Virus record (IMG/VR): IMGVR_UViG_3300031565_000069
Coordinates: 1 to 46,945 of that record
Direction: 5' to 3' (one strand)
Source of the DNA: a virus
Length of the DNA: 46,945 nucleotides
This document shows positions 23,301 to 30,909 of the stretch, piece by piece (the first letter of the stretch is position 1; each line of letters opens with the position of its first letter). The notes beneath the pieces were generated by a model. The model saw nothing but the letters and a program-made list of their open reading frames with translations, ran no database searches and had not been told where the DNA came from. Made by a program: the position numbers and the translations under genes.

Positions 23301-26085
23301 ATTTAAAAGCATCCCCAAAACCCTTTTCGAGACTGGTTTGTATAGTGTCAAAAGCTGTTTTACCGGCATCGGCCCATGTGTCAAATCCCTTTGCGGATTG
23401 CATTTGTGCAAGTCTGACACCGTCAAAGAATGTTTTCGATGATTCAAGTTTTTTGATATCCAAATCACGAATTGCGTTTGTTTTTCGTTCTTCGACATCG
23501 ATTGCCGCAACCCCGGCCGCAATAAGGGTTTCCGAGTGTTTGTTTATCCGTTTGAGTTCTTCTTTATGATATTCTTCGCTCCAATTTCCGGTCTGGCTAT
23601 AGAATTCCAATCGTATATCACGGTTTTTTATCTCCTGTTCCGCAAGAAAAACAGAATACAACTCATCGATTTCTTTAAATGATTCCACATTTTTAAACTT
23701 CGCCGCCAAAATATCATTGGTCGCGAATGTAAACGATTCGACATCGCCCTTACGGACGGTTCTCAGTGTGTCATAGTAAAGGGAATCAAGTTTCTCCATT
23801 GATTCATTGGAAAGCTCTTTAATCCCGAGTTCTTTTTTCACGAACTCTTCGAACGTCTTTTGTGACGTTTCTAACTGCTTTTCGGTCTCCTTTGCATGCT
23901 TTGTGTTTAACTTTGCAATTTCTTTATAAAGTGTGTCCTCTTCTTTTAGGCGTACCTTATGCGCCTTGTCGATTTCTTTTTGTTCTTGTTTCAACGACGC
24001 GGAAACCGCTTTGACCGACTTTCCATGCCGCGCCGCGTCAAGTTTTGCCATTGCGTCGTTTTTGTGTTGGGCAATTAATACCGCATCGGCTTTCTGAAGA
24101 CGCAGTAATGTAACCTCATGATCAATCTCCGCGACTTTTTGTTTGTACAACTCCGCGCCAAGAAAACCGGTCTTGCGATATAATTCCTCTTGCACCGCAA
24201 GGCGTTCATCAAGGGCTTTTGTTTCCGCTTTGGATATTTTACCATATTCATTAATTTGTTTTTGGGTGGATTTTGTCTTTGCTTCGGATTGCGCTCGTAT
24301 AAACGCGAGTTTGACTTCCCCGGACGCCCTGGCCGCATCCGCTCCGGTTTTATATCCCTGATGTTCCAGGGCGATTGAATCGATCACTTTCTCATGTGTG
24401 GCAATGGCTGCTCTGCGTTCCTCAGTGGCTTTTTCCCAGGCGTTGGTCAGTTGTACAGTGTCTTTTGCGGCCATTTTAATGGCCATGGAGGCTTTTGTCA
24501 GTGCCCCTCCTATGTCGAACCCGCCAATGGCGTTAAAAGCCGCCGCCGCCCCTGTCGTAAATCCGGCGAAAATTTTCAGCATTTCGCCCATTACCACGCC
24601 AAACCCGGTTTTCATCCCGGCCCATGCGAGCTTGGCCCCGTGCTCGATTTCAATAAACCCACGCATGGTCACGTCAACAAACGACAACCCGATTAAACGC
24701 GCTTCTTCAAATTGGTCATACAAATACGATCCCAATTGCCATCCGGCAATAAATGCAAACAATCCTCCAAACGCGATCTTGAGCAAACCAAGTGCCCCGG
24801 TTGCCGCCGTTGCACTAAGTGTCGTACCGTATAATGATGTATTTAGTGCCGCCATTACACCGATATTCGAACTCGATGCGAGTGTCACAGCGATTATTGC
24901 GCTTTTATATGCCCCCCATGCGGTTGCTGCGGCGCTTATCAACACCGGGGCCAACTTCATTGCGGTAAGCAGCGCTCCGCCGGTTCCGACAACCACCGCA
25001 AGTCTCATAACCGCATCGGCGACGCCAACAAACGCGGCTTTGTTTTCCGTTAGAAACACCTGTGCGTACTTCGTGGCCGCCATTAACGACGGAAGCCATT
25101 TATCGTATACCGAAAGTGCCAAATCCTCAATCTGGGACACAACTATCTTCAACTGGTTGCCGAGGGTATTACGCATTTTCTCGGCTTGGATCGCGGCCTC
25201 ACCCATACCATCCGAGACGTGGTTCATTTCGTTCGACATGTATGCAAACGAACCCTTCTCGGTTCCGCTTAGTGTACTCATAATCGCGACAACGGTCGGC
25301 ATGGCGATTTTGCCATACACGCTCATAACTTTGTCCGCGTCCCATCCGGCTTTTGCAACGGCTCGAAGAGTGGGTATCAGACCTTCGTTTTTAACACCCA
25401 ACTCCGCTGCCGCCGCCGATGTGTTCGCGAATGCATTTTTAAGCTGCCTGCCCGCTATTCCGGATTTGATCCCCGCGCTTGCCTGCAATGCGAGAATGGA
25501 GGTTAGTGATTCAACCTCCATCCCGTAACCCCGCGCAATTCCGGCAACTTTTGAAAACGCCTCCCCCAACTGCGCGGCATCGGTGGAAGACCTGTTCGCC
25601 GCGCCGACAAACAAATCCGTCAAATGGGCGAGATCTTTGACACCCAATCCCATCGAAGTCATGGAATCGGTTATCACATCAGTTGCCCGACCCAGATCCA
25701 TTACAGACCCAATAGCGGTTTTAAAATTCAACATCCCGCCGAGTGCCTGCATGGACTCCCCGGCAGACAACCCGGCTTTTCCAAGGTACTTAAGCGATGT
25801 CGCCGCCATTGTCGCGGTGTGTTCGGTAGTGGCTCCGGCCTGTCGTGCGGCCGATTCGAGTTTGACCATCTCCGATTCGGTCGCGCGCATGGACGAACCG
25901 GCATCGATTACCATTTGTTCGAATGGTATGCCTATCTTCAAAACAGCCGTGCCGATTGTGGCGGCCGCGGTTAAAACACCGGTGGCGACAGACTTGAATA
26001 CGGTTCCTGCGCTCGTTAAATCCCGTTTGTATTCCGCAAGCCCGATTGCCCTGACTTTTACATCGGCTGTTCCCAATAACGCCAT
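20305..26085 (-). CDS. Tail tape measure protein
   Basis: At 1,926 residues it is by far the longest gene, and it lies directly after the G/GT chaperones. The N-terminal 230 residues match the TP901/PhageMin_Tail type (start MALLGTADVKVRAIGLAEYK; then MVKLESAARQAGATTEHTA and KVAGIARGYGMEVESL). Hydrophobic helices lie at about residues 360-470, followed by long coiled coils with a tandem repeat (period 101 residues), and near residues 1525-1575 a glycine-zipper stretch of the GxxxG type. Tape measures set tail length and leave through the tail tip at infection; the glycine-rich part may enter the membrane. AGAAGG lies upstream of the start at 26085. Confidence 0.95.
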   Translation of the reverse strand: MALLGTADVKVRAIGLAEYKRDLTSAGTVFKSVATGVLTAAATIGTAVLKIGIPFEQMVIDAGSSMRATESEMVKLESAARQAGATTEHTATMAATSLKYLGKAGLSAGESMQALGGMLNFKTAIGSVMDLGRATDVITDSMTSMGLGVKDLAHLTDLFVGAANRSSTDAAQLGEAFSKVAGIARGYGMEVESLTSILALQASAGIKSGIAGRQLKNAFANTSAAAAELGVKNEGLIPTLRAVAKAGWDADKVMSVYGKIAMPTVVAIMSTLSGTEKGSFAYMSNEMNHVSDGMGEAAIQAEKMRNTLGNQLKIVVSQIEDLALSVYDKWLPSLMAATKYAQVFLTENKAAFVGVADAVMRLAVVVGTGGALLTAMKLAPVLISAAATAWGAYKSAIIAVTLASSSNIGVMAALNTSLYGTTLSATAATGALGLLKIAFGGLFAFIAGWQLGSYLYDQFEEARLIGLSFVDVTMRGFIEIEHGAKLAWAGMKTGFGVVMGEMLKIFAGFTTGAAAAFNAIGGFDIGGALTKASMAIKMAAKDTVQLTNAWEKATEERRAAIATHEKVIDSIALEHQGYKTGADAARASGEVKLAFIRAQSEAKTKSTQKQINEYGKISKAETKALDERLAVQEELYRKTGFLGAELYKQKVAEIDHEVTLLRLQKADAVLIAQHKNDAMAKLDAARHGKSVKAVSASLKQEQKEIDKAHKVRLKEEDTLYKEIAKLNTKHAKETEKQLETSQKTFEEFVKKELGIKELSNESMEKLDSLYYDTLRTVRKGDVESFTFATNDILAAKFKNVESFKEIDELYSVFLAEQEIKNRDIRLEFYSQTGNWSEEYHKEELKRINKHSETLIAAGVAAIDVEERKTNAIRDLDIKKLESSKTFFDGVRLAQMQSAKGFDTWADAGKTAFDTIQTSLEKGFGDAFKSLLKAPDTSELEAELKNAQAIYADLGKSITEINIDITQSESDTLDFVHDANRKKMDDFELFQDDKLAVVKKISAAEQAILNKDFKLSAKLFQDAQKMASGLGRAVVANTSKIEKELDKIEKSWMDLGDEIRDINDNIAGVSLDTQEMIRKANRKTMTEWELFQDDKLQYSETIAEAEAALVQGNFDLAAELYTDSQKMAAELQREIKDGSGNVVATLEENTSLAIGLIGDSGAGALLALQAQGTAAETALGNATEGVDFYRTELAKANATTLTLEENTGTAIGLMEEAGAGATKALELERETLATNMTAIGEQIDDLADSITTKSNKISIDWGDMWSGMLTTMTTKIGEMVAAWATDKLTGAAMTGLEYLAGAFTSAKTGAFDIGDTGPGQPVAALGGGIPMLLHKNESVLPADLTQELKNATGYDEWSSKIKEKFGLDPSEGPSALGQAADYSASGASLYKAYQAFQAGDNTLTAKELANAFASGFETYAAQNSSKLAGGLGQVSGGISSGIGAYQSFQNEDYVGGTMQALQTIQQGVAAYETLTASTISTASTASVAAAEGAAATSLTNTIGGILEGAGWGAAAWSLFAMAGDEHMQSSAATIGATAGGTAGATIGSAVPGIGNVVGGIAGAFIGGLVGAVGDVAAGGTATFELNDYNSLANQARTWTPDGFAGRLPAVEGDMGSSEDNSRNAYFRAMNLSMDTATGVIAGATALLGPEKGKKFQDIFASNLTPVDVGGNMNWRVGESGIGASTASKIAGTYWNDNMSAIRTAALAVGGKGMDDLADWASINMLNDVIDPTGAAQEAEYRAWREEVRLEEQRKRDASGGAATGGLIVPTGEDGILGVQKDEGIFPVKAMKWAEEVGKAILAGGGTNFGLFGGSGDDAIPAIGTYPTAPSSVELNRGAVMSELLLSDNITSVRQQTETLERLLTQIAGILERILGKPIPQLSPEALAGVVAGPLTRGAQTGQYQFSSPIVVRAANQALTGNWNNNSW
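22700..23250 (-). repeat. Tandem repeat inside the tape measure gene
   Basis: Two copies of a segment of about 75 residues lie 101 residues (303 bases) apart. Diagnostic pieces are MDDFELFQDDKLAVVKK in the first copy (near 23104-23145) and MTEWELFQDDKLQYSET in the second (near 22801-22840), each followed by an A-A-E/KLF.D.QKMA segment. Duplication of coiled-coil modules is a known way to change tail length. Confidence 0.8.
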
Positions 26086-26089
26086 TTTT

Positions 26090-26296
26090 TTAACCTTCTG
26101 TCTGCACGTATGTGTCAGATGGGAAAATCGCACTTATATCGGACGGATTTATTCTGTAGTCATCCCAGATAAAATGCGTGTTCGTTTCCATGCATTCTGT
26201 GAGTTTGGTGTTTAAATCCGTCAAATCGTCCGTGTCGATTTCAAACGCATGGCCGCTTTTCATGGCTATTGTATAACGTGTGATTTCTGTGTCCAT
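26090..26296 (-). CDS. Hypothetical protein between chaperones and tape measure, 68 aa
   Basis: A small acidic protein starting MDTEITRYTIAMKSGHAFEI with a beta-hairpin-like N-terminus and a helix (LTDLNTKLTECMETN). The ATG at 26296 follows the chaperone stop by two bases. Position suggests a tail assembly factor; no family recognised. Confidence 0.65.
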   Translation of the reverse strand: MDTEITRYTIAMKSGHAFEIDTDDLTDLNTKLTECMETNTHFIWDDYRINPSDISAIFPSDTYVQTEG

Positions 26297-26298
26297 AT

Positions 26299-26832
26299 TT
26301 ACCCTGTGTTTAGCAGACTGTTTGTTTGATTTTTTATCACCTTGTGATAAGTCCTGCATAGTATGATCACGCGTGCAATAAGATCTTCCAACTCCTCACC
26401 CGTGCGACGTACGGAACACGCGGATTTTATGGTCTCGAACCGCATGGGTTGCAACTCGCGTATTTGTATGGTTTGGTTTTTTATTGCCTTTGTAACCATA
26501 AGTATCGGAAAATCCCCAGCAATGTCGTGGAAAATTCCAACCGCTTCCATATTCGCTCTGACAGGTTTCAAAGCCCCCGTGCATCTTGGGCACACAAAAT
26601 CCATCAGCGTGTTAAAATCCGTTTCCGGTTTATATGTCCAATTTTCAATCAGTGCTTCAATCCCGGTCGGAACATCCGATTTTATAAACTTCCGCATGAC
26701 ACTCCGGAGGGTGGTTTCCCACCCGGCCGAAGTGTTGGTGACAAAATCAGACCATATTCCTATGCAGATTTCACAGTTTTGGGCAAGTTTGCCTTCCCCG
26801 GCGCAACCCGCGCCGAGTTCAACGAGTTTTTT
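26299..26832 (-). CDS. Tail assembly chaperone GT extension (made by -1 frameshift)
   Basis: This frame is -1 relative to the chaperone gene upstream and is open from the slippery site (26826-26832) to the stop at 26299, crossing the G stop at 26760. After the slip the product continues LVELGAGCAGEGKLAQNCEI and GIWSDFVTNTSAGWETTLRS, then a CPRC metal-like pair further on. The predicted fusion is 320 residues (145 before the slip, 175 after). In lambda, the equivalent gpGT recruits the tape measure and tube protein during tail assembly. An internal ATG at 26697 has only a moderate ribosome binding site, so frameshifting is the better explanation. Confidence 0.8.
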   Translation of the reverse strand, partial: KKLVELGAGCAGEGKLAQNCEICIGIWSDFVTNTSAGWETTLRSVMRKFIKSDVPTGIEALIENWTYKPETDFNTLMDFVCPRCTGALKPVRANMEAVGIFHDIAGDFPILMVTKAIKNQTIQIRELQPMRFETIKSACSVRRTGEELEDLIARVIILCRTYHKVIKNQTNSLLNTG

Positions 26833-27260
26833 TCCTCGTCCTTCAGTGCACCGAGGGCCAGTTTATCAACGAGTTTGCCCATTTTCTCCAGCCAATCGAA
26901 AAAACCGGGTTCTCCGACAAACGCTATCACATTTACTTTGGTCAGCGGCAATGCGTTGTTATTGGCATCTTTGAAACCATCCCACGCAACCAACCTGGCC
27001 AAACACTTTTCAACACAAAAATCATATTCGGATATGGTGCGTGTAAGTGTGACACACTCAGCTTTTTGCTCATCGGTTGCATCGTTGGGCAATGCCGCAA
27101 GTTTTATCGGATCTGTGACAACAGTCTGTCGTATGGCTTTGTCCCGGATTTTCAAATCATCGGTGGCGTTGAAATTGCGTACGCACACTGTGCTGATTTG
27201 GTCCGGATCAAGTTCAACGGGAAGTTTCAACCAGATTTTTTCATTCTTTGTAAGTTTCAT
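26760..27260 (-). CDS. Tail assembly chaperone (G-like)
   Basis: A 166-residue protein starting MKLTKNEKIWLKLPVELDPD and lying between the major tail protein and tape measure genes, the invariant place of gpG-type chaperones. It is alpha-rich with EKCLARLVAWDGF in the middle. The slippery heptamer A-AAA-AAC (26832-26826) lies 22 codons before the stop, in the correct frame. AAGGG precedes the ATG at 27260. Confidence 0.85.
   Translation of the reverse strand: MKLTKNEKIWLKLPVELDPDQISTVCVRNFNATDDLKIRDKAIRQTVVTDPIKLAALPNDATDEQKAECVTLTRTISEYDFCVEKCLARLVAWDGFKDANNNALPLTKVNVIAFVGEPGFFDWLEKMGKLVDKLALGALKDEEKNSLNSARVAPGKANLPKTVKSA
26826..26832 (-). promoter_or_regulatory. Programmed -1 frameshift slippery site
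   Basis: The minus-strand codons GAG GAA AAA AAC contain the heptamer A-AAA-AAC, an efficient bacterial -1 slippery sequence, in the chaperone reading frame. The -1 frame is then open to 26299. Its place at the 3' end of the gene before the tape measure matches the conserved tail-chaperone frameshift. Confidence 0.85.
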
Positions 27261-27401
27261 TAATGGCCCTTTCGTTTTTTGTTTTTGTTTATTTATCTGC
27301 CTATCTCGAAATAACAGCGTTCAATGACAAACCGGAATCAAGTATGACAATTTATAGTCATCATAACAGCCCTTTTTTATGCCCTTTTATTTTATACTTT
27401 T

Positions 27402-27447
27402 AGATGGCGGTGGGGCAAAGGGCCATTACAAAACACCCACCGCCATC
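27402..27447. repeat. Stable 12-bp hairpin after the major tail protein gene
   Basis: GATGGCGGTGGG (27402-27413) and CCCACCGCCATC (27436-27447) pair perfectly with a 22-base loop. It lies just after the stop of the major tail protein on the minus strand. No U-run follows on that strand, so it is not a standard intrinsic terminator; it may stabilise the upstream mRNA or attenuate transcription. The rest of 27261-27463 holds no recognised gene. Confidence 0.7.
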
Positions 27448-27463
27448 AGGGGCATACACCCTT

Positions 27464-28231
27464 TTATGCTCCAAGCCTGCCGCCGCGCAATACAACAGTT
27501 CCCGCGCCGACAGCATCCACAAGAATCGGCGCGGATTGGGCATCCGGATCAAGAGTCAGCACTCCGGCCGCGACTCCTCCGGCCGCGATTTTGACCATTT
27601 TTCCGGCATTTGTGATACCCCCGGAAACCCCTGCCAAGTCGTCGATGTAAACCGACATACCCTCCAGAAATCCCGCCGTAATAAAATTCGTGCTTGCCGC
27701 CGTGATGGTCGTGGCCGTAAATCCGATATCAGGTCCGCTGCCGTCGTCCTGCGCATGCACTGTCGCGTATATAACCAAACCCTCGGATGTGAGTTCGAAC
27801 GTGCCGGGGTAAACCCCATTAGGAGCACCCTGTCCGGGACTGATCTGTTTAACCTGGAAAACACAGTCCGGGTCATTGGCAAGGTCCGGCATCATGATAA
27901 TGTCATTTTGCGGGTTGTTGGGATCGCGGAAAAGGTAACACCACAGATCGGTGAATTTCGTGTAATTCAAAAGCCTGTCCGCAAGCTCGCTCAAACCGGG
28001 GTCCCCGAAAATAAAATTCCCGCCAAATTGCATCATGCCCAATTGCGTAAGGCCGGCGACAGTAAGTCCTATTTTCCCGAATTCCGAGACATCGAATGAA
28101 GCCCTGTCCAGGTTTGGGGGTGTGAACGAATTCAATCCGTTGATACGTACGCGGCTTGCAGCAGCCAAGTCAGAAAAAACCTGGATGGCCGCGTTGCTTG
28201 ACGGTGTGTAGTTGGGTCTTTGTAGAGCCAT
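27464..28231 (-). CDS. Major tail protein
   Basis: A 255-residue beta-rich protein (MALQRPNYTPSSNAAIQVFS) placed between the tail completion gene and the chaperones, where the major tail tube protein always lies in such phages. The C-terminal 100 residues contain repeated beta segments that may form an extra surface domain. A strong ribosome binding site (AAAGGAG) precedes the ATG and a stable hairpin follows the stop, both suiting high expression. Confidence 0.8.
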   Translation of the reverse strand: MALQRPNYTPSSNAAIQVFSDLAAASRVRINGLNSFTPPNLDRASFDVSEFGKIGLTVAGLTQLGMMQFGGNFIFGDPGLSELADRLLNYTKFTDLWCYLFRDPNNPQNDIIMMPDLANDPDCVFQVKQISPGQGAPNGVYPGTFELTSEGLVIYATVHAQDDGSGPDIGFTATTITAASTNFITAGFLEGMSVYIDDLAGVSGGITNAGKMVKIAAGGVAAGVLTLDPDAQSAPILVDAVGAGTVVLRGGRLGA

Positions 28232-28253
28232 GATGGTAAATCTCCTTTGTTGT

Positions 28254-28727
28254 TTATAAAATACGTTGAAATCTTATATGGAAATCAACAAACACCTCAC
28301 TGTTTGCAAACTTGTCATCGGTTGATTTATATGGTGGTATTATAATATTTTCATTTAGTATATAATTTGCGATATATTGTGTTTCCTCTGCGTTTCCGAT
28401 CCAGTTTACCTCTTCGGCGCCCGCACTCGAATACGCACTCAAACACTCTGTGAGCAGGCGTTCGCAGGTTATGTCATCCGCTGCGTATATGCAAAATTGG
28501 ACTATTCCGTTATAGATTGTCTCGGAAAATGTGTTTTCTTCCGGTAATCCTGGAAACGAATATACCGCGTATGGGACTATCCCCGCCCCTGAACCCGGAG
28601 CGCATTTCGGCGCGCGGTTATAATACAACCTACCCCCAAGGGATGTAAAAAACGTCTTAACCGGGGGACCTTCCACATGTGTGTATATGGATTGCCGAAC
28701 TGCGGCTATGAAATTGGTCAGTGCCAT
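28254..28727 (-). CDS. Tail completion / terminator protein candidate
   Basis: A 157-residue protein (MALTNFIAAVRQSIYTHVEG; then YNRAPKCAPGSGAGIVPYAVY) with the layout of tail terminator proteins: an N-terminal helix followed by Y..AP......PY..Y....G and an oligomerising beta sheet. It lies between an HK97 gp10-like gene and the major tail protein. A ten-codon frame (MTRSLMDKLT) ending in TAATG bridges the previous gene to this start, so termination-reinitiation is likely. Confidence 0.7.
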   Translation of the reverse strand: MALTNFIAAVRQSIYTHVEGPPVKTFFTSLGGRLYYNRAPKCAPGSGAGIVPYAVYSFPGLPEENTFSETIYNGIVQFCIYAADDITCERLLTECLSAYSSAGAEEVNWIGNAEETQYIANYILNENIIIPPYKSTDDKFANSEVFVDFHIRFQRIL

Positions 28728-28755
28728 TAGGTCAGTTTGTCCATTAAAGATCGTG

Positions 28756-29079
28756 TCATTTCAACTTCCCCCTGTAGTTTTCCACTATTTGACGTTCGCT
28801 GGTTTTTAGCGGAATTCGTAGATAACTGCTATTTTTAATCTCAACAAAAAACGCATATGGCGCCCGTGCTCCCCCGTATCGTATACGTCCGGACAGATTG
28901 CCCTTGTACTTGCGAACCTTTAGTATCCTACCGGTTTTTTTTAAACTCCCCCTGTCAACCGGACATTTGGTTTGGGTTATCGGAAAAACCTGTGCAAGTC
29001 CCTCTGTGATTGCTTCCTTACACGCGGTTTCAGTTGCGTCGTACACTTGATCCCCGTGCCATTTAAAGTTATTGGACAT
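28756..29079 (-). CDS. HK97 gp10-like neck / head-tail joining protein
   Basis: A 107-residue protein with the HK97-gp10 pattern: an N-terminal helix (DATETACKEAITEGLAQVF), KCPVDRGSLKKTGRILK, then GRIRYGGARAPYAFFVEI and a C-terminal helix. The VD.G.L..S/T segment is the family signature. Such proteins join the head connector to the tail. The start at 29079 overlaps the previous stop as TAATG; the extra three residues upstream are not needed. Confidence 0.8.
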   Translation of the reverse strand: MSNNFKWHGDQVYDATETACKEAITEGLAQVFPITQTKCPVDRGSLKKTGRILKVRKYKGNLSGRIRYGGARAPYAFFVEIKNSSYLRIPLKTSERQIVENYRGKLK

Positions 29080-29092
29080 TAGACGCACTCCG
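29073..29092. repeat. Flanking direct repeat, copy 1
   Basis: The sequence TGGACATTAGACGCACTCCG matches the copy at 29267-29286 at 18 of 20 positions. The period is 194 bases and the unit holds exactly one gene. Confidence 0.85.
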
Positions 29093-29273
29093 AAAAAAAT
29101 ACGTATTTTCCATGATTGGCATTTATGCGTATCCCTTTTACACCGTAGTCATGTAACACATAGTGTCGAAAATTGATTTTATTAAAACCGCAGTTAAAAA
29201 ATATTTTACCTTTTGTAAGTTCTAATTTCTCTGCCACTTCAATCACTTTTTCTGATATACGTTTGATGGACAT
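29079..29273 (-). CDS. Small protein between near-identical repeats, 64 aa
   Basis: Starts MSIKRISEKVIEVAEKLELTKG and ends YVFFSECV. The gene is bounded by two copies of a 20-base sequence (18 identical) that spans the ECV codons, the stop and the next ATG, so the whole gene looks inserted or duplicated into the connector operon. No family recognised. Confidence 0.65.
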   Translation of the reverse strand: MSIKRISEKVIEVAEKLELTKGKIFFNCGFNKINFRHYVLHDYGVKGIRINANHGKYVFFSECV

Positions 29274-29286
29274 TAAACACACTCCG
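29267..29286. repeat. Flanking direct repeat, copy 2
   Basis: The sequence TGGACATTAAACACACTCCG pairs with the copy at 29073-29092. Both copies cover a stop/start junction with GGAG as the ribosome binding site. Confidence 0.85.
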
Positions 29287-29656
29287 CCGGTATTTCCTCT
29301 TTCACAATCAGTTTCCACGCAAATTGCGCGTTGTTGGGCGGTTGCACACCCATAATCATATACGTATGTGCAACCCCGCTTTCCGTGTCCTGAAACAGAA
29401 TCCGCATACCCGGTATGATGTGCTTGCCGGTTCCGGGACGATGCATGTATAGTTGTATGTGGTTATAATCTTTGACAATCGAATCTTTGAACCTCTCCGT
29501 TGTTGTGGCAACCACTCTGGCAAATCGCACATCTTCCAGATAATTCACCCAAGTCCCGGTCGGGATACCCCCGGATATAACAACAGTCTCTTTTTGTATC
29601 GTTCCGACATGCCGGTAATTGCCCACCCATGTTTTTTTATAGTCAAGTCTTGGCAT
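29273..29656 (-). CDS. Head closure protein candidate
   Basis: A 127-residue protein (MPRLDYKKTWVGNYRHVGTI) rich in beta strands, between the gp6-like adaptor and gp10-like genes, which is the usual place of SPP1 gp16-type head closure proteins. The RFARVVATTTERF and GMRILFQDTESG segments suit that beta-barrel family. The start at 29656 has AGGGA upstream. Confidence 0.65.
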   Translation of the reverse strand: MPRLDYKKTWVGNYRHVGTIQKETVVISGGIPTGTWVNYLEDVRFARVVATTTERFKDSIVKDYNHIQLYMHRPGTGKHIIPGMRILFQDTESGVAHTYMIMGVQPPNNAQFAWKLIVKEEIPAECV

Positions 29657-29822
29657 TGTTCCCTGACCGGGCGATTGTTCCCAACGCCGTGACACACATG
29701 GAGATTATGGTAACCACGGCGGCATTGTCCGGGGGCCATATCAGACACCCGACACCAAGTATCGTAATCCCGGCAATAACCCCGCTGTTTGTCCGTGTTA
29801 TTTGGTATATCAGATTCTTCAT
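29643..29822 (-). CDS. Small membrane protein, 59 aa, two transmembrane segments
   Basis: The protein reads MKNLIYQITRTNSGVIAG then two hydrophobic stretches (ITILGVGCLIW and VVTIISMCVTALGTIA), so it is probably an inner membrane hairpin. It overlaps the next gene by 14 bases. A small holin is possible, but phage connector operons do not usually carry one; function unknown. Confidence 0.6.
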   Translation of the reverse strand: MKNLIYQITRTNSGVIAGITILGVGCLIWPPDNAAVVTIISMCVTALGTIARSGNNAKT

Positions 29823-29832
29823 CGGTAAACAC

Positions 29833-30612
29833 CTACTGCGTATAGCATATTTTCGAGAACCAGAAGTTGGTTTTAATCCGCATAAGATCCAAAAATGTCC
29901 CACCCTGTGTGATAATCAGATCCCCCCGCTCTTCGTAGTATGATGCGATGGATATCAAAATGGCGTTTCGGATTGTGGCATCGACCACCTGTCCGACACA
30001 TTCCCAAGTTACGGTTCCGTCGACCACCGTGGCACCTATTGTTAGAGGCCATGTTGGTTCGGTCCCGGCAGACGTTCCCCCAAGTGTCGTTTTATATGCG
30101 AATCCGGTATGGTTCGCGGACGTCGGTATGGTAACTGCACTGGCTGCGTAAACCGTCGTATCTTCCCACTCGTTTCCATAATACCTCCCGCACACAAATC
30201 GGATTCGTATCGGGTTGGTTTTTGCAAGCGTCTCAGATGGCCAGGACTGCCCGTATGCCAGTTTGACACTTCCAAGTGTCCCAAAGGTACTAACATCATA
30301 CACCGATGTCGGTAACAGGGTCGTGGTGTTGTCGATATCGGTATAGTATATCTCAACCACATCCTGCAACCACCCAAATGGGAGTTTCCATTCATCGCAT
30401 GGCCATGACTCCGTATATACGTCGTATGTTTGTGTGACAAATCGCCTGCCGGTGTATTTTTGACCTTCATCTGTCGCGGTTTGTATAAGACGTCGGAAAA
30501 CCCCGTCATCGATTGCCGAATTAAACACCACGTGCGCCTTGACTTCGGCGAGTGTGACGGGCAGCGATGCCGGTCCGGTTATGATGGTTGTTTTATCCGG
30601 ATAGAGGATCAT
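29833..30612 (-). CDS. Head-tail adaptor (gp6-like) with an inserted domain
   Basis: A 259-residue protein. The start (MILYPDKTTIITGPASLPVTLAEVKAH) and the segments FRRLIQTATDEGQKYTGRRF and AILISIASYYEERGDLI are the first and last helices of HK97 gp6/SPP1 gp15-type adaptors. Between them lies an extra beta-rich insertion of about 60 residues (SAVTIPTSANHTGFAYKT and following), so it is longer than the usual 100-190 residues. It docks on the portal. The ATG overlaps the previous stop as ATGA. Confidence 0.75.
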   Translation of the reverse strand: MILYPDKTTIITGPASLPVTLAEVKAHVVFNSAIDDGVFRRLIQTATDEGQKYTGRRFVTQTYDVYTESWPCDEWKLPFGWLQDVVEIYYTDIDNTTTLLPTSVYDVSTFGTLGSVKLAYGQSWPSETLAKTNPIRIRFVCGRYYGNEWEDTTVYAASAVTIPTSANHTGFAYKTTLGGTSAGTEPTWPLTIGATVVDGTVTWECVGQVVDATIRNAILISIASYYEERGDLIITQGGTFLDLMRIKTNFWFSKICYTQ

Positions 30613-30776
30613 TTTCCTATCCCAAATCCGGTTCTTAGTGTGTCCGATGTCGGAGTCGGTCCGTATGGATTCCATTTGTATTGCAGTATCTCCGGTTGCC
30701 GCGCCGCCGCGAACGTTTCAGGGAGACACCCTCCGATACAGAGCAGGAAAACAATAACAGATATTTTAATTCCCAT
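30609..30776 (-). CDS. Small lipoprotein, o-spanin-like, 55 aa
   Basis: The frame encodes MGIKISVIVFLLCIGGC followed by a short polar, proline-containing tail. The IGGC lipobox after a short hydrophobic stretch marks a lipoprotein. Very small phage lipoproteins next to membrane proteins are typical Rz1-like outer spanins of diderm hosts. It overlaps the previous gene by 11 bases and ends with ATGA into the adaptor gene. Identified from the nucleotide sequence. Confidence 0.6.
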   Translation of the reverse strand: MGIKISVIVFLLCIGGCLPETFAAARQPEILQYKWNPYGPTPTSDTLRTGFGIGK

Positions 30777-30906
30777 TGGTTATCCTTTTAATGGCCTTTT
30801 CAAGTGAACTGAACCACTGCCAGTCGTAATACCATTTTGCAAATCGCAAAATAACAATTATCGCGAGAGCGCCGAGATGGATCCAATCTTTGATATCCTG
30901 AGTCAT
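30766..30906 (-). CDS. Single-span membrane protein, 46 aa
   Basis: The frame encodes MTQDIKDWIHLGALAIIVIL then RFAKWYYDWQWFSSLEKA, one transmembrane helix with a basic, aromatic C-terminal tail. It overlaps the small lipoprotein gene and follows a coiled-coil membrane protein, so it may be part of a lysis cassette (holin- or spanin-like). Identified from the nucleotide sequence. Confidence 0.55.
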   Translation of the reverse strand: MTQDIKDWIHLGALAIIVILRFAKWYYDWQWFSSLEKAIKRITNGN

Positions 30907-30909
30907 TTT

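Noticed and set aside
24398-25528. Long plus-strand open frame of 376 codons
   Set aside because: It lies antisense to the tape measure, is low in complexity and rich in Ala/Ser/Pro as expected from the complement of coiled-coil codons, and lacks a ribosome binding site.
27402-27447. Intrinsic terminator after the major tail protein
   Set aside because: The stem is excellent but no U-run follows on the minus strand; it is listed as a hairpin instead.
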